A stretch of 52,240 bases of DNA, from assembly GCA_964358485.1 (NCBI GenBank), contig CAYHPY010000018.1, forward strand, positions 1-52,240, in the 5' to 3' direction. The notes beneath the pieces are model-generated. The model made no database searches, had not been told where the DNA came from, and saw only the letters and a program-made list of their open reading frames with translations. Positions 24,888-31,400 of this stretch are shown here, one piece after another. The position numbers and the translations under genes are program-made. The stretch comes from CAYHPY01 sp964358485. GTDB taxonomy: Bacteria; Elusimicrobiota; Elusimicrobia; UBA1565; UBA9628. Each line of letters begins with the position of its first letter. The stretch's first letter is position 1.

Positions 24888-25280
24888 CTAACCCCGGGTC
24901 GTTTGCGGGTAAGCCGCCGCAACTTGGTGCGCCGCCAGCATCATCCGCATCGGCTCGATGCTGCGGCTGAACGGATCGAGCATCAGGCCCATGATCTCCA
25001 AGGTTATGGTTCCCAGGAGGGCACTGTCATCGCCTTCGCCCAAGACGACGGGGGTCGTCGCCCGCAATCCTTTGAGTTGAATTCGGCATTCCGAGATTCG
25101 GCGCCGGAGTTCAGAGCCGTCGGCCAAGGTGAACGTCATCACCCGGGTGGATTTGAGTCCCAGCCGGGTCCAAGCTTCCTGGGGCAGCACCGTATAGCTG
25201 GCTCCGGTGTCCACTAAAAACTTCAAGGAAGTTTTTCCCTTGGGCCCGGCGACCGTCGCGGGCGCGTAAATGAGTCCCAT
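24888..25280 (-). CDS. retropepsin-like aspartyl protease family protein
   Basis: 130 aa. One catalytic motif FLVDTGASYTVLP (Asp24 in DTGA), followed by GTITLEIMGLMLDPFSRSIEP, matching the small bacterial aspartyl protease family (clan AA, homodimeric). No signal peptide. A strong Shine-Dalgarno GAGGAGG is 6-7 nt before ATG, unlike most genes here. GC is lower than in neighbours, and it directly abuts the inverted-repeat element, so recent acquisition is possible. Confidence 0.75.
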   Translation of the reverse strand: MGLIYAPATVAGPKGKTSLKFLVDTGASYTVLPQEAWTRLGLKSTRVMTFTLADGSELRRRISECRIQLKGLRATTPVVLGEGDDSALLGTITLEIMGLMLDPFSRSIEPMRMMLAAHQVAAAYPQTTRG

Positions 25281-25374
25281 ATTCTTTCCTCCTCAGTGTA
25301 ACAGGTTTTCCGTCCCTTATCCATAATACGAGTGAGGAGGGTGTTTTGTTCCCGACCAACGACTGAGGGGGGGG

Positions 25375-26067
25375 CTACTCCCAGGCGCAATGCCGGTCGC
25401 GGCGCTTTTCCAGGTCCGCCATGACGTTTGTCCTAAACTCCGGGGAGCCGTGGGCCATGAGCTTCTTGTATTGGGAAACCGGCATTTCCTCCAGGCGCGC
25501 GCGGACTTCTTGAAAGGGCTTGGGCCAGCCCTCCCCGGGCGCCTGGACATGGTGCAGGCCTCCGCTGTAGAGGATCACCAAGGTCCCGTCCTCCACACGG
25601 TCCAGGACATCTGATATCCCGCCCCGCATGCTCATCGGGCGGCCGTGCTTGTCCAGGCCCGTCCGGCGTTTCATCCGGCCCTCCGGGGACATGACCACGA
25701 TCTTGCCCCCTTGAATCCGGGAAAGAAAATCCCGCCAGGTGTGGTCGCGGTTGCGGGTGACGCTCACGGCGTCGGGAACCATCCATTTGAAAAAGCGCCC
25801 CACCAGGGGGCGGTCCAGGGTGCTGTCGGCCCCCGGCATGAGCCCCCGCCCCGCCGCCTTCCAAAGCCAACCGACGGGAGGCAGGGCCAGGAAGATCGGC
25901 TCCATGAGGCTGGTGTGATTGAGGAGGATCACGACCCGGGCCTCCCGAAAGGGATGCCGGGGGCGTTTGCCCACCCATTGCACCCGGAAGCGGAAGAAGA
26001 GCTTGCTGAGGGAGTGGACGGCGGCCAGCAAGAAAAACCGGAGGAAGGTCCGGGGGTCAAAAGACAT
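25375..26067 (-). CDS. PlsC-like 1-acyl-glycerol-3-phosphate acyltransferase family
   Basis: 230 aa. Block I reads N50-H51-TSLM-E56, so the usual HX4D is HX4E; a PEGR block III (VVMSPEGRMKRR) is present. An N-terminal amphipathic/hydrophobic segment would attach it to the inner membrane. Probable transfer of an acyl chain to a lysophospholipid or related acceptor; substrate uncertain. A TAAAAT hexamer lies 6 nt before ATG. Confidence 0.75.
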   Translation of the reverse strand: MSFDPRTFLRFFLLAAVHSLSKLFFRFRVQWVGKRPRHPFREARVVILLNHTSLMEPIFLALPPVGWLWKAAGRGLMPGADSTLDRPLVGRFFKWMVPDAVSVTRNRDHTWRDFLSRIQGGKIVVMSPEGRMKRRTGLDKHGRPMSMRGGISDVLDRVEDGTLVILYSGGLHHVQAPGEGWPKPFQEVRARLEEMPVSQYKKLMAHGSPEFRTNVMADLEKRRDRHCAWE

Positions 26068-26073
26068 CCCCGG

Positions 26074-26079
26074 ATTTTA
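26074..26079 (-). promoter_or_regulatory. -10 box 6 nt before the acyltransferase ATG
   Basis: TAAAAT on the minus strand (26079-26074), spacer CCGGGG, then ATG at 26067. No Shine-Dalgarno is seen. Confidence 0.45.
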
Positions 26080-26130
26080 GCATTCGAGAAGGAAAAAAAA
26101 GACGGGGACGGAGCGAAAAAGAAACTAGGA

Positions 26131-26157
26131 CTTCTAGAACCCTTTGGGTTCTAGAAG
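26131..26157 (-). terminator. 12-bp hairpin containing the stop codon of the REC-MBL gene
   Basis: CTTCTAGAACCC / GGGTTCTAGAAG with a 3-nt loop. On the minus strand the TAG stop of the REC-MBL gene is part of the first arm, and the tract after the hairpin has TTTCTTTTT about 10 nt on. Probably an intrinsic terminator shared with, or insulating, the acyltransferase gene. Confidence 0.6.
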
Positions 26158-27380
26158 TTTAAGGTCATTCCTTCCATCGCCCCGAAGACCTTGATCCCCT
26201 GCGCGTGCTTGGCCAGGTATTCCTCGCTTTCGGCCACGTATTTGTCCATGAGCTCGTCGTTGTGGGTGGGGTCGTGATGGAAGAGGGCCAGTTGCTTGAC
26301 CTTGGCCTTGGAGGCCAGGTCCAGCACGTCTTGGAAGGTGCTGTGGCCCCAGGATTTCTTGTACTTGTACTCATCTCCCGTGTATTGGGCCTCGCTGATG
26401 AGCAGATCGCTGCCCTCCACGAAGCGGGCGATGGCGGCGTCCTCCTTGTCGGAGAACTCCCCTTTGTTGTTGAGCTTCTGGTAGGGCTCGTGGTCGCTGA
26501 TGTAGGAGACCGTCCAGTTTTTGGACTCGAAGCGAAAGCCGATCGTGATCCCGGGGTGGTTGAGATAATGGTAGGTGACCTTGACCGGGCCCAGGTTGCT
26601 CACCCCGGAGAGTTCGTTGACCCGGATGCGGGCGGCCATCTCCTTCATGGCCACGGGGAAGTAGTTCGGCGCCATTTGACCGGCCAGGATGTCGGAGAAG
26701 CCCTGCGTGGTCCCGTGCACGCCGTAGACGTTGATTTTGTTGTTCGGGAGGTAGGCCGGCACGAAAAAGGGAAAGCCCTGGATGTGGTCCCAATGGGTGT
26801 GGCCGACGAAAAGGTGGGCGTCCAGGGGCTTGTCCTTGAATTCCTTCATCAACGAGAGTCCCAACTCCCGAAGGCCCGAGCCGGCGTCCACGATGATGAC
26901 GGTCTCTCCGACCCGCAGTTCGGTGCAGGGAGTGTTGCCGCCGTAGCGCGCGGTCGCGGGGCCGGGGGAGGGCAAAGAGCCCCGGGTGCCCCAGAATTTC
27001 AGGGTCAGAGGGGTTTTGACCTCGCCGATGAGCTCCTCGACTTTCCAGAGGAGGGCGGCGGTTTCGTAGGGCTTGACTAGGTAGTCGTCGGCCCCGGCCT
27101 CTTTGGCGGTGTGGATGTCGTGCATGTAGGACTTCGAGGAGCTGATGAGCACCTTGATGTGCTTCAAGGCGGGGTTTTCCCGGATTTTGCGGCACACCTC
27201 GAAGCCGTGCATCCGCGGCATGAGCAGGTCCAGCAGGACCAGGTCCGGGCGCACCTTTTCGATGAGTTCCAGGCCCGCCACGCCGTCCGGAGCGGTCTGG
27301 ACCTCGTAGACGCGGCCCAGGATGAAGGAGGCGAACTCCAACATCCCAGGATCGTCATCGACGATGACGACTTTTTTCAA
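26151..27380 (-). CDS. response regulator fused to a metallo-beta-lactamase-fold hydrolase
   Basis: 409 aa. REC domain, residues 1-120: acidic DDD at 8-10, D51 in LLDLLMPRMHG, K103 in LVKPYE. The MBL domain starts at about 126 with KFWGTRGSLPSPGPATARYG and has the metal motif HTHWDH at 194-199, then ISDHEPY and LALFHHDPTH. The MBL type is the PhnP/RNase Z-like phosphodiesterase group, so the output is probably hydrolysis of a phosphodiester, gated by phosphorylation. Start TTG 27380 is inferred; no ATG or Shine-Dalgarno is near, and a perfect GC hairpin abuts it. The same two domains occur as separate genes at 42638 and 42261. Confidence 0.88.
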   Translation of the reverse strand: MKKVVIVDDDPGMLEFASFILGRVYEVQTAPDGVAGLELIEKVRPDLVLLDLLMPRMHGFEVCRKIRENPALKHIKVLISSSKSYMHDIHTAKEAGADDYLVKPYETAALLWKVEELIGEVKTPLTLKFWGTRGSLPSPGPATARYGGNTPCTELRVGETVIIVDAGSGLRELGLSLMKEFKDKPLDAHLFVGHTHWDHIQGFPFFVPAYLPNNKINVYGVHGTTQGFSDILAGQMAPNYFPVAMKEMAARIRVNELSGVSNLGPVKVTYHYLNHPGITIGFRFESKNWTVSYISDHEPYQKLNNKGEFSDKEDAAIARFVEGSDLLISEAQYTGDEYKYKKSWGHSTFQDVLDLASKAKVKQLALFHHDPTHNDELMDKYVAESEEYLAKHAQGIKVFGAMEGMTLNF

Positions 27381-27381
27381 A

Positions 27382-27396
27382 CGGCGGGTCCCGCCG
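27382..27396 (-). promoter_or_regulatory. GC hairpin abutting the TTG start of the REC-MBL gene
   Basis: CGGCGGG-T-CCCGCCG is a perfect inverted repeat ending 1 nt before the start codon. A TATTAG hexamer at 27419-27414 (minus strand) could be the -10, which would give a leader of about 27 nt consisting mostly of this hairpin. Translational control is conceivable; a protein-binding dyad is the alternative. Confidence 0.4.
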
Positions 27397-27442
27397 GGGA
27401 ATGGGGCATGCAGCTAATATGTAGCAGAGAAAGTCCCCGGCG

Positions 27443-28282
27443 TCAATACCGGGAAGCCAGAAGGGGCCCGCTGGAGGGGAGTCTCAGGCGGGAAAGCTCG
27501 GAGGACCAGAAATAGAGGACTTTGGCCAGATAGCCCCGGGTTTCCCGGTAGAGCGGGCGGTTCTTAAGGAAGCGCAGGCCTCCGTTGTAGCAGGCGATGG
27601 CCCGGCGCGCGATCCATTTCGGGGCCGCGGCGAACGATCCTTTGAGCCCGTTGCGGCGGTAGAGGATTTTGAAGAGATGGGCCAGATAAGCCGCGCCGGC
27701 CTTGATGTTGGCTTCCGGATCGAGCAGGGAGTGGCGGGAAACGCCCATGCCTTCGGCGGTCTTGGGCATGACCTGCATCAGGCCCAGGGCGCCGGCGCGG
27801 GATTTTGCCCCGGCCTTGAACTCCGATTCCGCGGCGATGACGGCTTTCAAAAGCCCCGGACCGATCTGGTAGCGCTCGGCGTAGCGCAGAATCAGGGTGT
27901 CGTAACGGGAGGTTTCCTCTCTGGAGAGCATCCGTTCCACGAGCTTCTCGTAGCGCCGGGACGAAGGGCGGCCGGGGGCCGCCGCCGCGGGAGCCGCGAG
28001 CCCGGATTTGGGGGAGGCGGGGGGCATCCGGACCGAGGGGGATCCGGAGCCGGACCGGGACGGGTCGACGCGGGGGGCGGGGGCTTCCTTAGAGAAAGCG
28101 GGAAGGGCGGCCGCGCGATCGAAAAAGCGGGTGAGGCCCTGCTCGGCCGCCTCCGGGGGAAGGCCCGGGCTGGGATGAAACGCCGCCAAGGAGTCTTTTT
28201 CCGCGCCTGGAGGCTCCGCCCGGGCGGCATGTAAATCCGGAGCCGCCAGAACGGTCAAGGCAATAAGCAGGTTCAAGGTCAT
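27443..28282 (-). CDS. secreted lytic transglycosylase (SLT domain)
   Basis: 279 aa. Signal peptide (MTLNLLIALTVLAAPDLHAA), a Pro/Ser/Ala-rich linker to about residue 108, then an SLT domain: catalytic Glu152 in AVIAAESEFKAGA, GALGLMQVMPKTAEGMG, and NIKAGAAYLAHL and AIACYNGG in the expected order. It cleaves peptidoglycan to anhydromuropeptides. A TATCCT hexamer lies 6 nt before ATG. Confidence 0.9.
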   Translation of the reverse strand: MTLNLLIALTVLAAPDLHAARAEPPGAEKDSLAAFHPSPGLPPEAAEQGLTRFFDRAAALPAFSKEAPAPRVDPSRSGSGSPSVRMPPASPKSGLAAPAAAAPGRPSSRRYEKLVERMLSREETSRYDTLILRYAERYQIGPGLLKAVIAAESEFKAGAKSRAGALGLMQVMPKTAEGMGVSRHSLLDPEANIKAGAAYLAHLFKILYRRNGLKGSFAAAPKWIARRAIACYNGGLRFLKNRPLYRETRGYLAKVLYFWSSELSRLRLPSSGPLLASRY

Positions 28283-28288
28283 GGGTTA

Positions 28289-28294
28289 AGGATA
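28289..28294 (-). promoter_or_regulatory. -10-like box 6 nt before the transglycosylase ATG
   Basis: TATCCT on the minus strand at 28294-28289, spacer TAACCC, ATG at 28282. One of the weaker members of the leaderless set. Confidence 0.35.
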
Positions 28295-28354
28295 GCCCCT
28301 CCCCCGGCCCGCGACCAGGGCCAAAGGGGACGCCCGGCCAGGGCCGAGGGCCCC

Positions 28355-28540
28355 GGCCGGGGGGCGAGCCGGGGTTTTGTCCGCGCCCCCGCCGAGTTTG
28401 CGGGGGCGGGGNNNNNNNNNNAAACCCCCCCCCCCCCCCGCCCCCCCGCCCAATGGGGCCCCCCGGCCGGGGCCCTGGGGCCCAGGCCGGGGGCCTAGCC
28501 GGGATTTTCTCCGAGCCCGCGCCTATTTTCCGGGCGCGGT
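28355..28540. repeat. imperfect direct repeat with hairpins around the assembly gap
   Basis: A 56-bp unit at 28355-28410 recurs at 28485-28540 with the same spacing of shared blocks (GGCCGGGGG, AGCCGGG, TTTT.TCCG.GCCC). Each copy ends in a hairpin (CGCCCCCGC/GCGGGGGCG on the left, CCGCGCC/GGCGCGG on the right) whose stem differs in sequence but keeps pairing. A gap and a C-run separate the copies. The 278-bp spacer 28283-28560 holds no gene. Confidence 0.55.
28412..28421. other. assembly gap (10 Ns) beside a C homopolymer
   Basis: Ten Ns, followed by AAA and about 15 consecutive C (28425-28439). The run and surrounding hairpins suggest that sequencing or assembly broke here, so the true length and content are unknown. 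Confidence 0.98.
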
Positions 28541-28546
28541 CTTGGG

Positions 28547-28552
28547 TATAAT
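28547..28552 (+). promoter_or_regulatory. TATAAT box 8 nt before a start codon
   Basis: A perfect TATAAT at 28547-28552, spacer GCTTTGCG, ATG at 28561. No Shine-Dalgarno and no clear -35; it sits directly after the right-hand repeat hairpin. Confidence 0.6.
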
Positions 28553-28560
28553 GCTTTGCG

Positions 28561-29709
28561 ATGCCCAAAAAGCTCCGGGAGACCTTCGTCCGGCTCTGGT
28601 CGGGACGGAAGGTCCCGAACCAGAGGATGGTCCTGGCGGTGGGCATCCTCCTGTCCTCGGCGATTCTGGGCGGCCTGATCCTCAACAACGTCGGAGAGCT
28701 TCTCTCCGTCGCCCAGCACATCCGCTGGAAATACGTCTGGATTTCCGTGGCCGCCTCGGGCCTGAGCTACTTTTTCATCGCCCTGGCCCTGCGGGAAATT
28801 CTGGGGCTCCTGGGCCACCGGCTCTCGTTCGCGGAGGTTTTCGGCATCGCCTTCGTGTCCACGACGGCCAACTATTTCGTCTCCTCGGCCGGGGTCAGCG
28901 GTTTCGCTTTGAAGGCGCATCTCCTCAGGAAGCGCCAGGTCCCCTACGGCACCACGGTGACCGCCTCGGTCGTGAGCACGGCCATCCTTTATTTCGTCCT
29001 GGCCGTGATCATCTTCGAGGGGACGGCCTACCTCTGGTTCAGCCTGCGGGGCGGGCACTGGCGGATCATGGAGGGAATCCTGGGCCTGGGCATGGTTCTG
29101 GCCACGGCCGTGCCTCTCTTGATGTTCTTCTTCGACCGGGAGCTCCGGGGGCGGATTTCCCGGACGGTGTTTCAGTGGGTCAACTACGCGGCCTACATTT
29201 TCGCGGGCAGCGAGATCCCCCGCGAGGATTTCGAGAAATTCATGGAACAGCTCAACCGCGGCCTGGACACCATCCACCAGGACCGCGGGCGGTTGACCAA
29301 GACCTTCGGCTACACCTGCCTGGACTGGCTGTGCATGATGCTGACGCTCTACTACGGCTTCAAGGCGGTCGGCGTCGAGGTTTCGGTGGGGCCGCTCAGC
29401 GCGGGTTTCGCCGTGGGCCAGGCGGCTACCTTGATCCCGATCCTTCCGGGCGGGCTGGGGGCCATGGAGGCCTCGATGGCGGCGGTCTTCAAAAGCCTGG
29501 GCACCGATTGGGAGGCCGCGATGGTGGCCTCCCTGATCTTTCGCATCGGCTATTACATCGTCCCGGCGGTGCTGAGCGTGTTCCTCCTCTGGGGGCTCAA
29601 GGTCTCGGAGCCCAACATCATCGAGGAAACCGTCATGGACACCCTTCCCGAGGAGCTCAAGCTCAAGGCCGAGGAGCTGGAGAAAGCCCGCCAGCAGGGC
29701 GGGGACTAG
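28561..29709 (+). CDS. lysylphosphatidylglycerol synthase TM-region family membrane protein (flippase-like)
   Basis: 382 aa. Hydrophobic helices from about residue 25 onward with the family landmark blocks STTANYFVSSAGVSGFALKA and AATLIPILPGGLGAMEASMA, which match the flippase-like integral membrane domain (UPF0104/AglD-type). There is no catalytic lysyl-transferase domain. Likely role: moving a lipid or lipid-linked intermediate across the inner membrane. The C-terminus is acidic and cytoplasmic. Confidence 0.85.
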   Translation: MPKKLRETFVRLWSGRKVPNQRMVLAVGILLSSAILGGLILNNVGELLSVAQHIRWKYVWISVAASGLSYFFIALALREILGLLGHRLSFAEVFGIAFVSTTANYFVSSAGVSGFALKAHLLRKRQVPYGTTVTASVVSTAILYFVLAVIIFEGTAYLWFSLRGGHWRIMEGILGLGMVLATAVPLLMFFFDRELRGRISRTVFQWVNYAAYIFAGSEIPREDFEKFMEQLNRGLDTIHQDRGRLTKTFGYTCLDWLCMMLTLYYGFKAVGVEVSVGPLSAGFAVGQAATLIPILPGGLGAMEASMAAVFKSLGTDWEAAMVASLIFRIGYYIVPAVLSVFLLWGLKVSEPNIIEETVMDTLPEELKLKAEELEKARQQGGD

Positions 29710-29790
29710 GTCTTAGGGACCAAACCGCCCCAGGTCCTTTTCCGCCCCGGCGCGACCCGGTGGGCCCTCCAGTAGATTTCCGGGCCCTGT

Positions 29791-29796
29791 CATAAT
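29791..29796 (+). promoter_or_regulatory. -10-like box 7 nt before ATG 29804
   Basis: CATAAT at 29791-29796 (or TAATAT, 29793-29798) precedes ATG 29804 with no Shine-Dalgarno. Confidence 0.4.
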
Positions 29797-29803
29797 ATGC
29801 GGG

Positions 29804-30565
29804 ATGGCGCCCCTGGCGGCTATTTTACTGCTCCTGTTCGCGGCCTTTCCGGCCGCCGCCGTCGTCGCCGTCCCGCCACTGCCTGAAATCCCCTACTCCG
29901 CGGTGCTCAAGCCCGTTCCCCAGGGGAGCTTCGTGCGGGGCCAAGGGCCGGGGGTCACGGTGCCGCTGACCGACATCCTCAACAAGCATTGGACCGCCTC
30001 GGACGCTTTCGGCGTGGGGGTCGACAAAACCTATTTGAGCGGGCACATCGATCTGGAGGGCGACGGGTACATGTCGGTTCTGGGGGAGGGCTGGACGGAA
30101 CCCCGGTTTTTCAAGATCGAGCGGGGGATGTCCGGGCGATGGGTGGTCCACCGCTCCTCTTACAGCGTCTCCCTTTCAGTCAGCATCTTCCGCGCCAAGC
30201 TCAACAACTACATCGTCGTCAGCAAGGATGGGGCCGGCAAGGCGTACGAGCTTCGCATCGCGGAGTTGTTTTCCGCCACCTACAAGGCCGGGACCGACAT
30301 CTCCATGGGCGGGGAGTCGTACCGCCTATTCTACTCCAGCAACATCGAATCCAAGAAAACCGGCCTGCCCGCCGCCGATCCCGAGAATCCGGTCCTGTGT
30401 TTCATCCATGACGAGGTCGACGGGGATTCTCACGACTATAAATTTTTCCTCATTCCCTTGAAAGACCTGGCGGGCAAGGGGCCCGTCGTCTACAAATTCT
30501 TCAACAATCAAAAGCTTTCCTTGACCGTCCCTCCGGACGCCTCCTCCCTGGAAATCCGTCCTTGA
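29804..30565 (+). CDS. secreted protein of unknown function
   Basis: 253 aa with a signal peptide (MAPLAAILLLLFAAFPAAAV). The mature part is rich in beta-type sequence with no Cys pair or catalytic motif that I recognise; FCFIHDEVDG-like acidic segments occur in the second half. It ends 23 nt before nuoJ but has its own -10 box, so co-transcription with complex I is possible but not evident. Confidence 0.65.
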   Translation: MAPLAAILLLLFAAFPAAAVVAVPPLPEIPYSAVLKPVPQGSFVRGQGPGVTVPLTDILNKHWTASDAFGVGVDKTYLSGHIDLEGDGYMSVLGEGWTEPRFFKIERGMSGRWVVHRSSYSVSLSVSIFRAKLNNYIVVSKDGAGKAYELRIAELFSATYKAGTDISMGGESYRLFYSSNIESKKTGLPAADPENPVLCFIHDEVDGDSHDYKFFLIPLKDLAGKGPVVYKFFNNQKLSLTVPPDASSLEIRP

Positions 30566-30588
30566 TGCGCTATTAAGAAATACATAAA

Positions 30589-31089
30589 ATGGGCCCTCAT
30601 ATGGCCCAGATAGCGGCTTGGGTTGCGGGAACCGTCGCGGCGGTGTTCGCCGTGCTGATGATCCTCCAGCGGAGCCTTTACGCCAGCGCGCTTTGCCTTC
30701 TGGTGGTCCTTCTCCAGACCGGCGCCTTGATCTATTTGGCGGGGGCCCCGTTGCTGGGATTTTTACAGGTCATGATCTACGCCGGGGCCGTCATGGTCCT
30801 GGTCGTCATGACCATTCTCGCGGCTCCGGTCCCCGTGGAGAAACGCTGGGCCGAAATGCGGATCCCGCCCGTTCTGGTCGCCGCCCTGCTGGCCGGGTTG
30901 GTCTTGGAAATGGGAGCTCTGGTCGGGGCGGTTTCCTCCGGTCCGGCCGCGAGCGCTCCGGTCCCGGCCGCGTCTTATCTGGGGGCGGTCTTGTTCGGAC
31001 CCTATGCCGTCGCCACCGAGGCGGTCGGCCTGCTGCTCCTGTTCGCCGGGCTGGCTCTTCCGATCCGGCGGCCGGGAGACCCTCGATGA
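30589..31089 (+). CDS. nuoJ: NADH-quinone oxidoreductase subunit J
   Basis: 166 aa membrane subunit (ND6 homologue) with GFLQVMIYAGAVMVLVVMTI, the hallmark helix of NuoJ. It helps to form the E-channel link between the quinone site and the antiporter-like subunits. ATG 30589 is taken; ATG 30601 is an alternative, and neither has a Shine-Dalgarno. First gene of the complex I run, which is unusual because nuoA normally leads. Confidence 0.9.
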   Translation: MGPHMAQIAAWVAGTVAAVFAVLMILQRSLYASALCLLVVLLQTGALIYLAGAPLLGFLQVMIYAGAVMVLVVMTILAAPVPVEKRWAEMRIPPVLVAALLAGLVLEMGALVGAVSSGPAASAPVPAASYLGAVLFGPYAVATEAVGLLLLFAGLALPIRRPGDPR

Positions 31090-31400
31090 CCGCGGCGCTC
31101 TGGACCGCGGGAGGGTTCCTTTTTCTGGCGGGATTGTCCATGTTGCTGATCCGGCGCCAACTGCTGGCGATGCTTTTAGGGCTCGAGTTGATGGTCAACG
31201 CCGCCGCCTTGCTTTTAGTGCAGGTGGCCTGCGGCCTTTCCGACTCGGCGGGCTTGGCGGCGGCCCTTTTGGTGATCGCGGTCGCCGCCGCGGAGGCCGT
31301 CGTGGGGCTGTCGTTGATCATCCGCCTTTCCGATTGCGGCGGGGGTCTGGAGACCTCCGCCCTCCGCGAGTTGGGCGAGCTTTCCGGGGAGGCCTCGTGA
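31086..31400 (+). CDS. nuoK: NADH-quinone oxidoreductase subunit K
   Basis: 104 aa (ND4L homologue), three hydrophobic helices. The membrane glutamates are visible in LLGLELMVNAAAL and AVAAAEAVVGLSLI, which take part in proton transfer. 4-nt overlaps at both ends (ATGA with nuoJ, GTGA with nuoL). Confidence 0.9.
   Translation: MTAALWTAGGFLFLAGLSMLLIRRQLLAMLLGLELMVNAAALLLVQVACGLSDSAGLAAALLVIAVAAAEAVVGLSLIIRLSDCGGGLETSALRELGELSGEAS

Noticed and set aside
25111..25359. Alternative 82-codon minus-strand frame over the aspartyl protease
   Set aside because: Out of frame with the DTGA protein, which has a clear Shine-Dalgarno; no conserved features.
28089..28721. Open frame running through the N gap
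   Set aside because: It contains unknown residues and repeats, lies antisense to the transglycosylase and flippase-like genes, and has no recognisable sequence.
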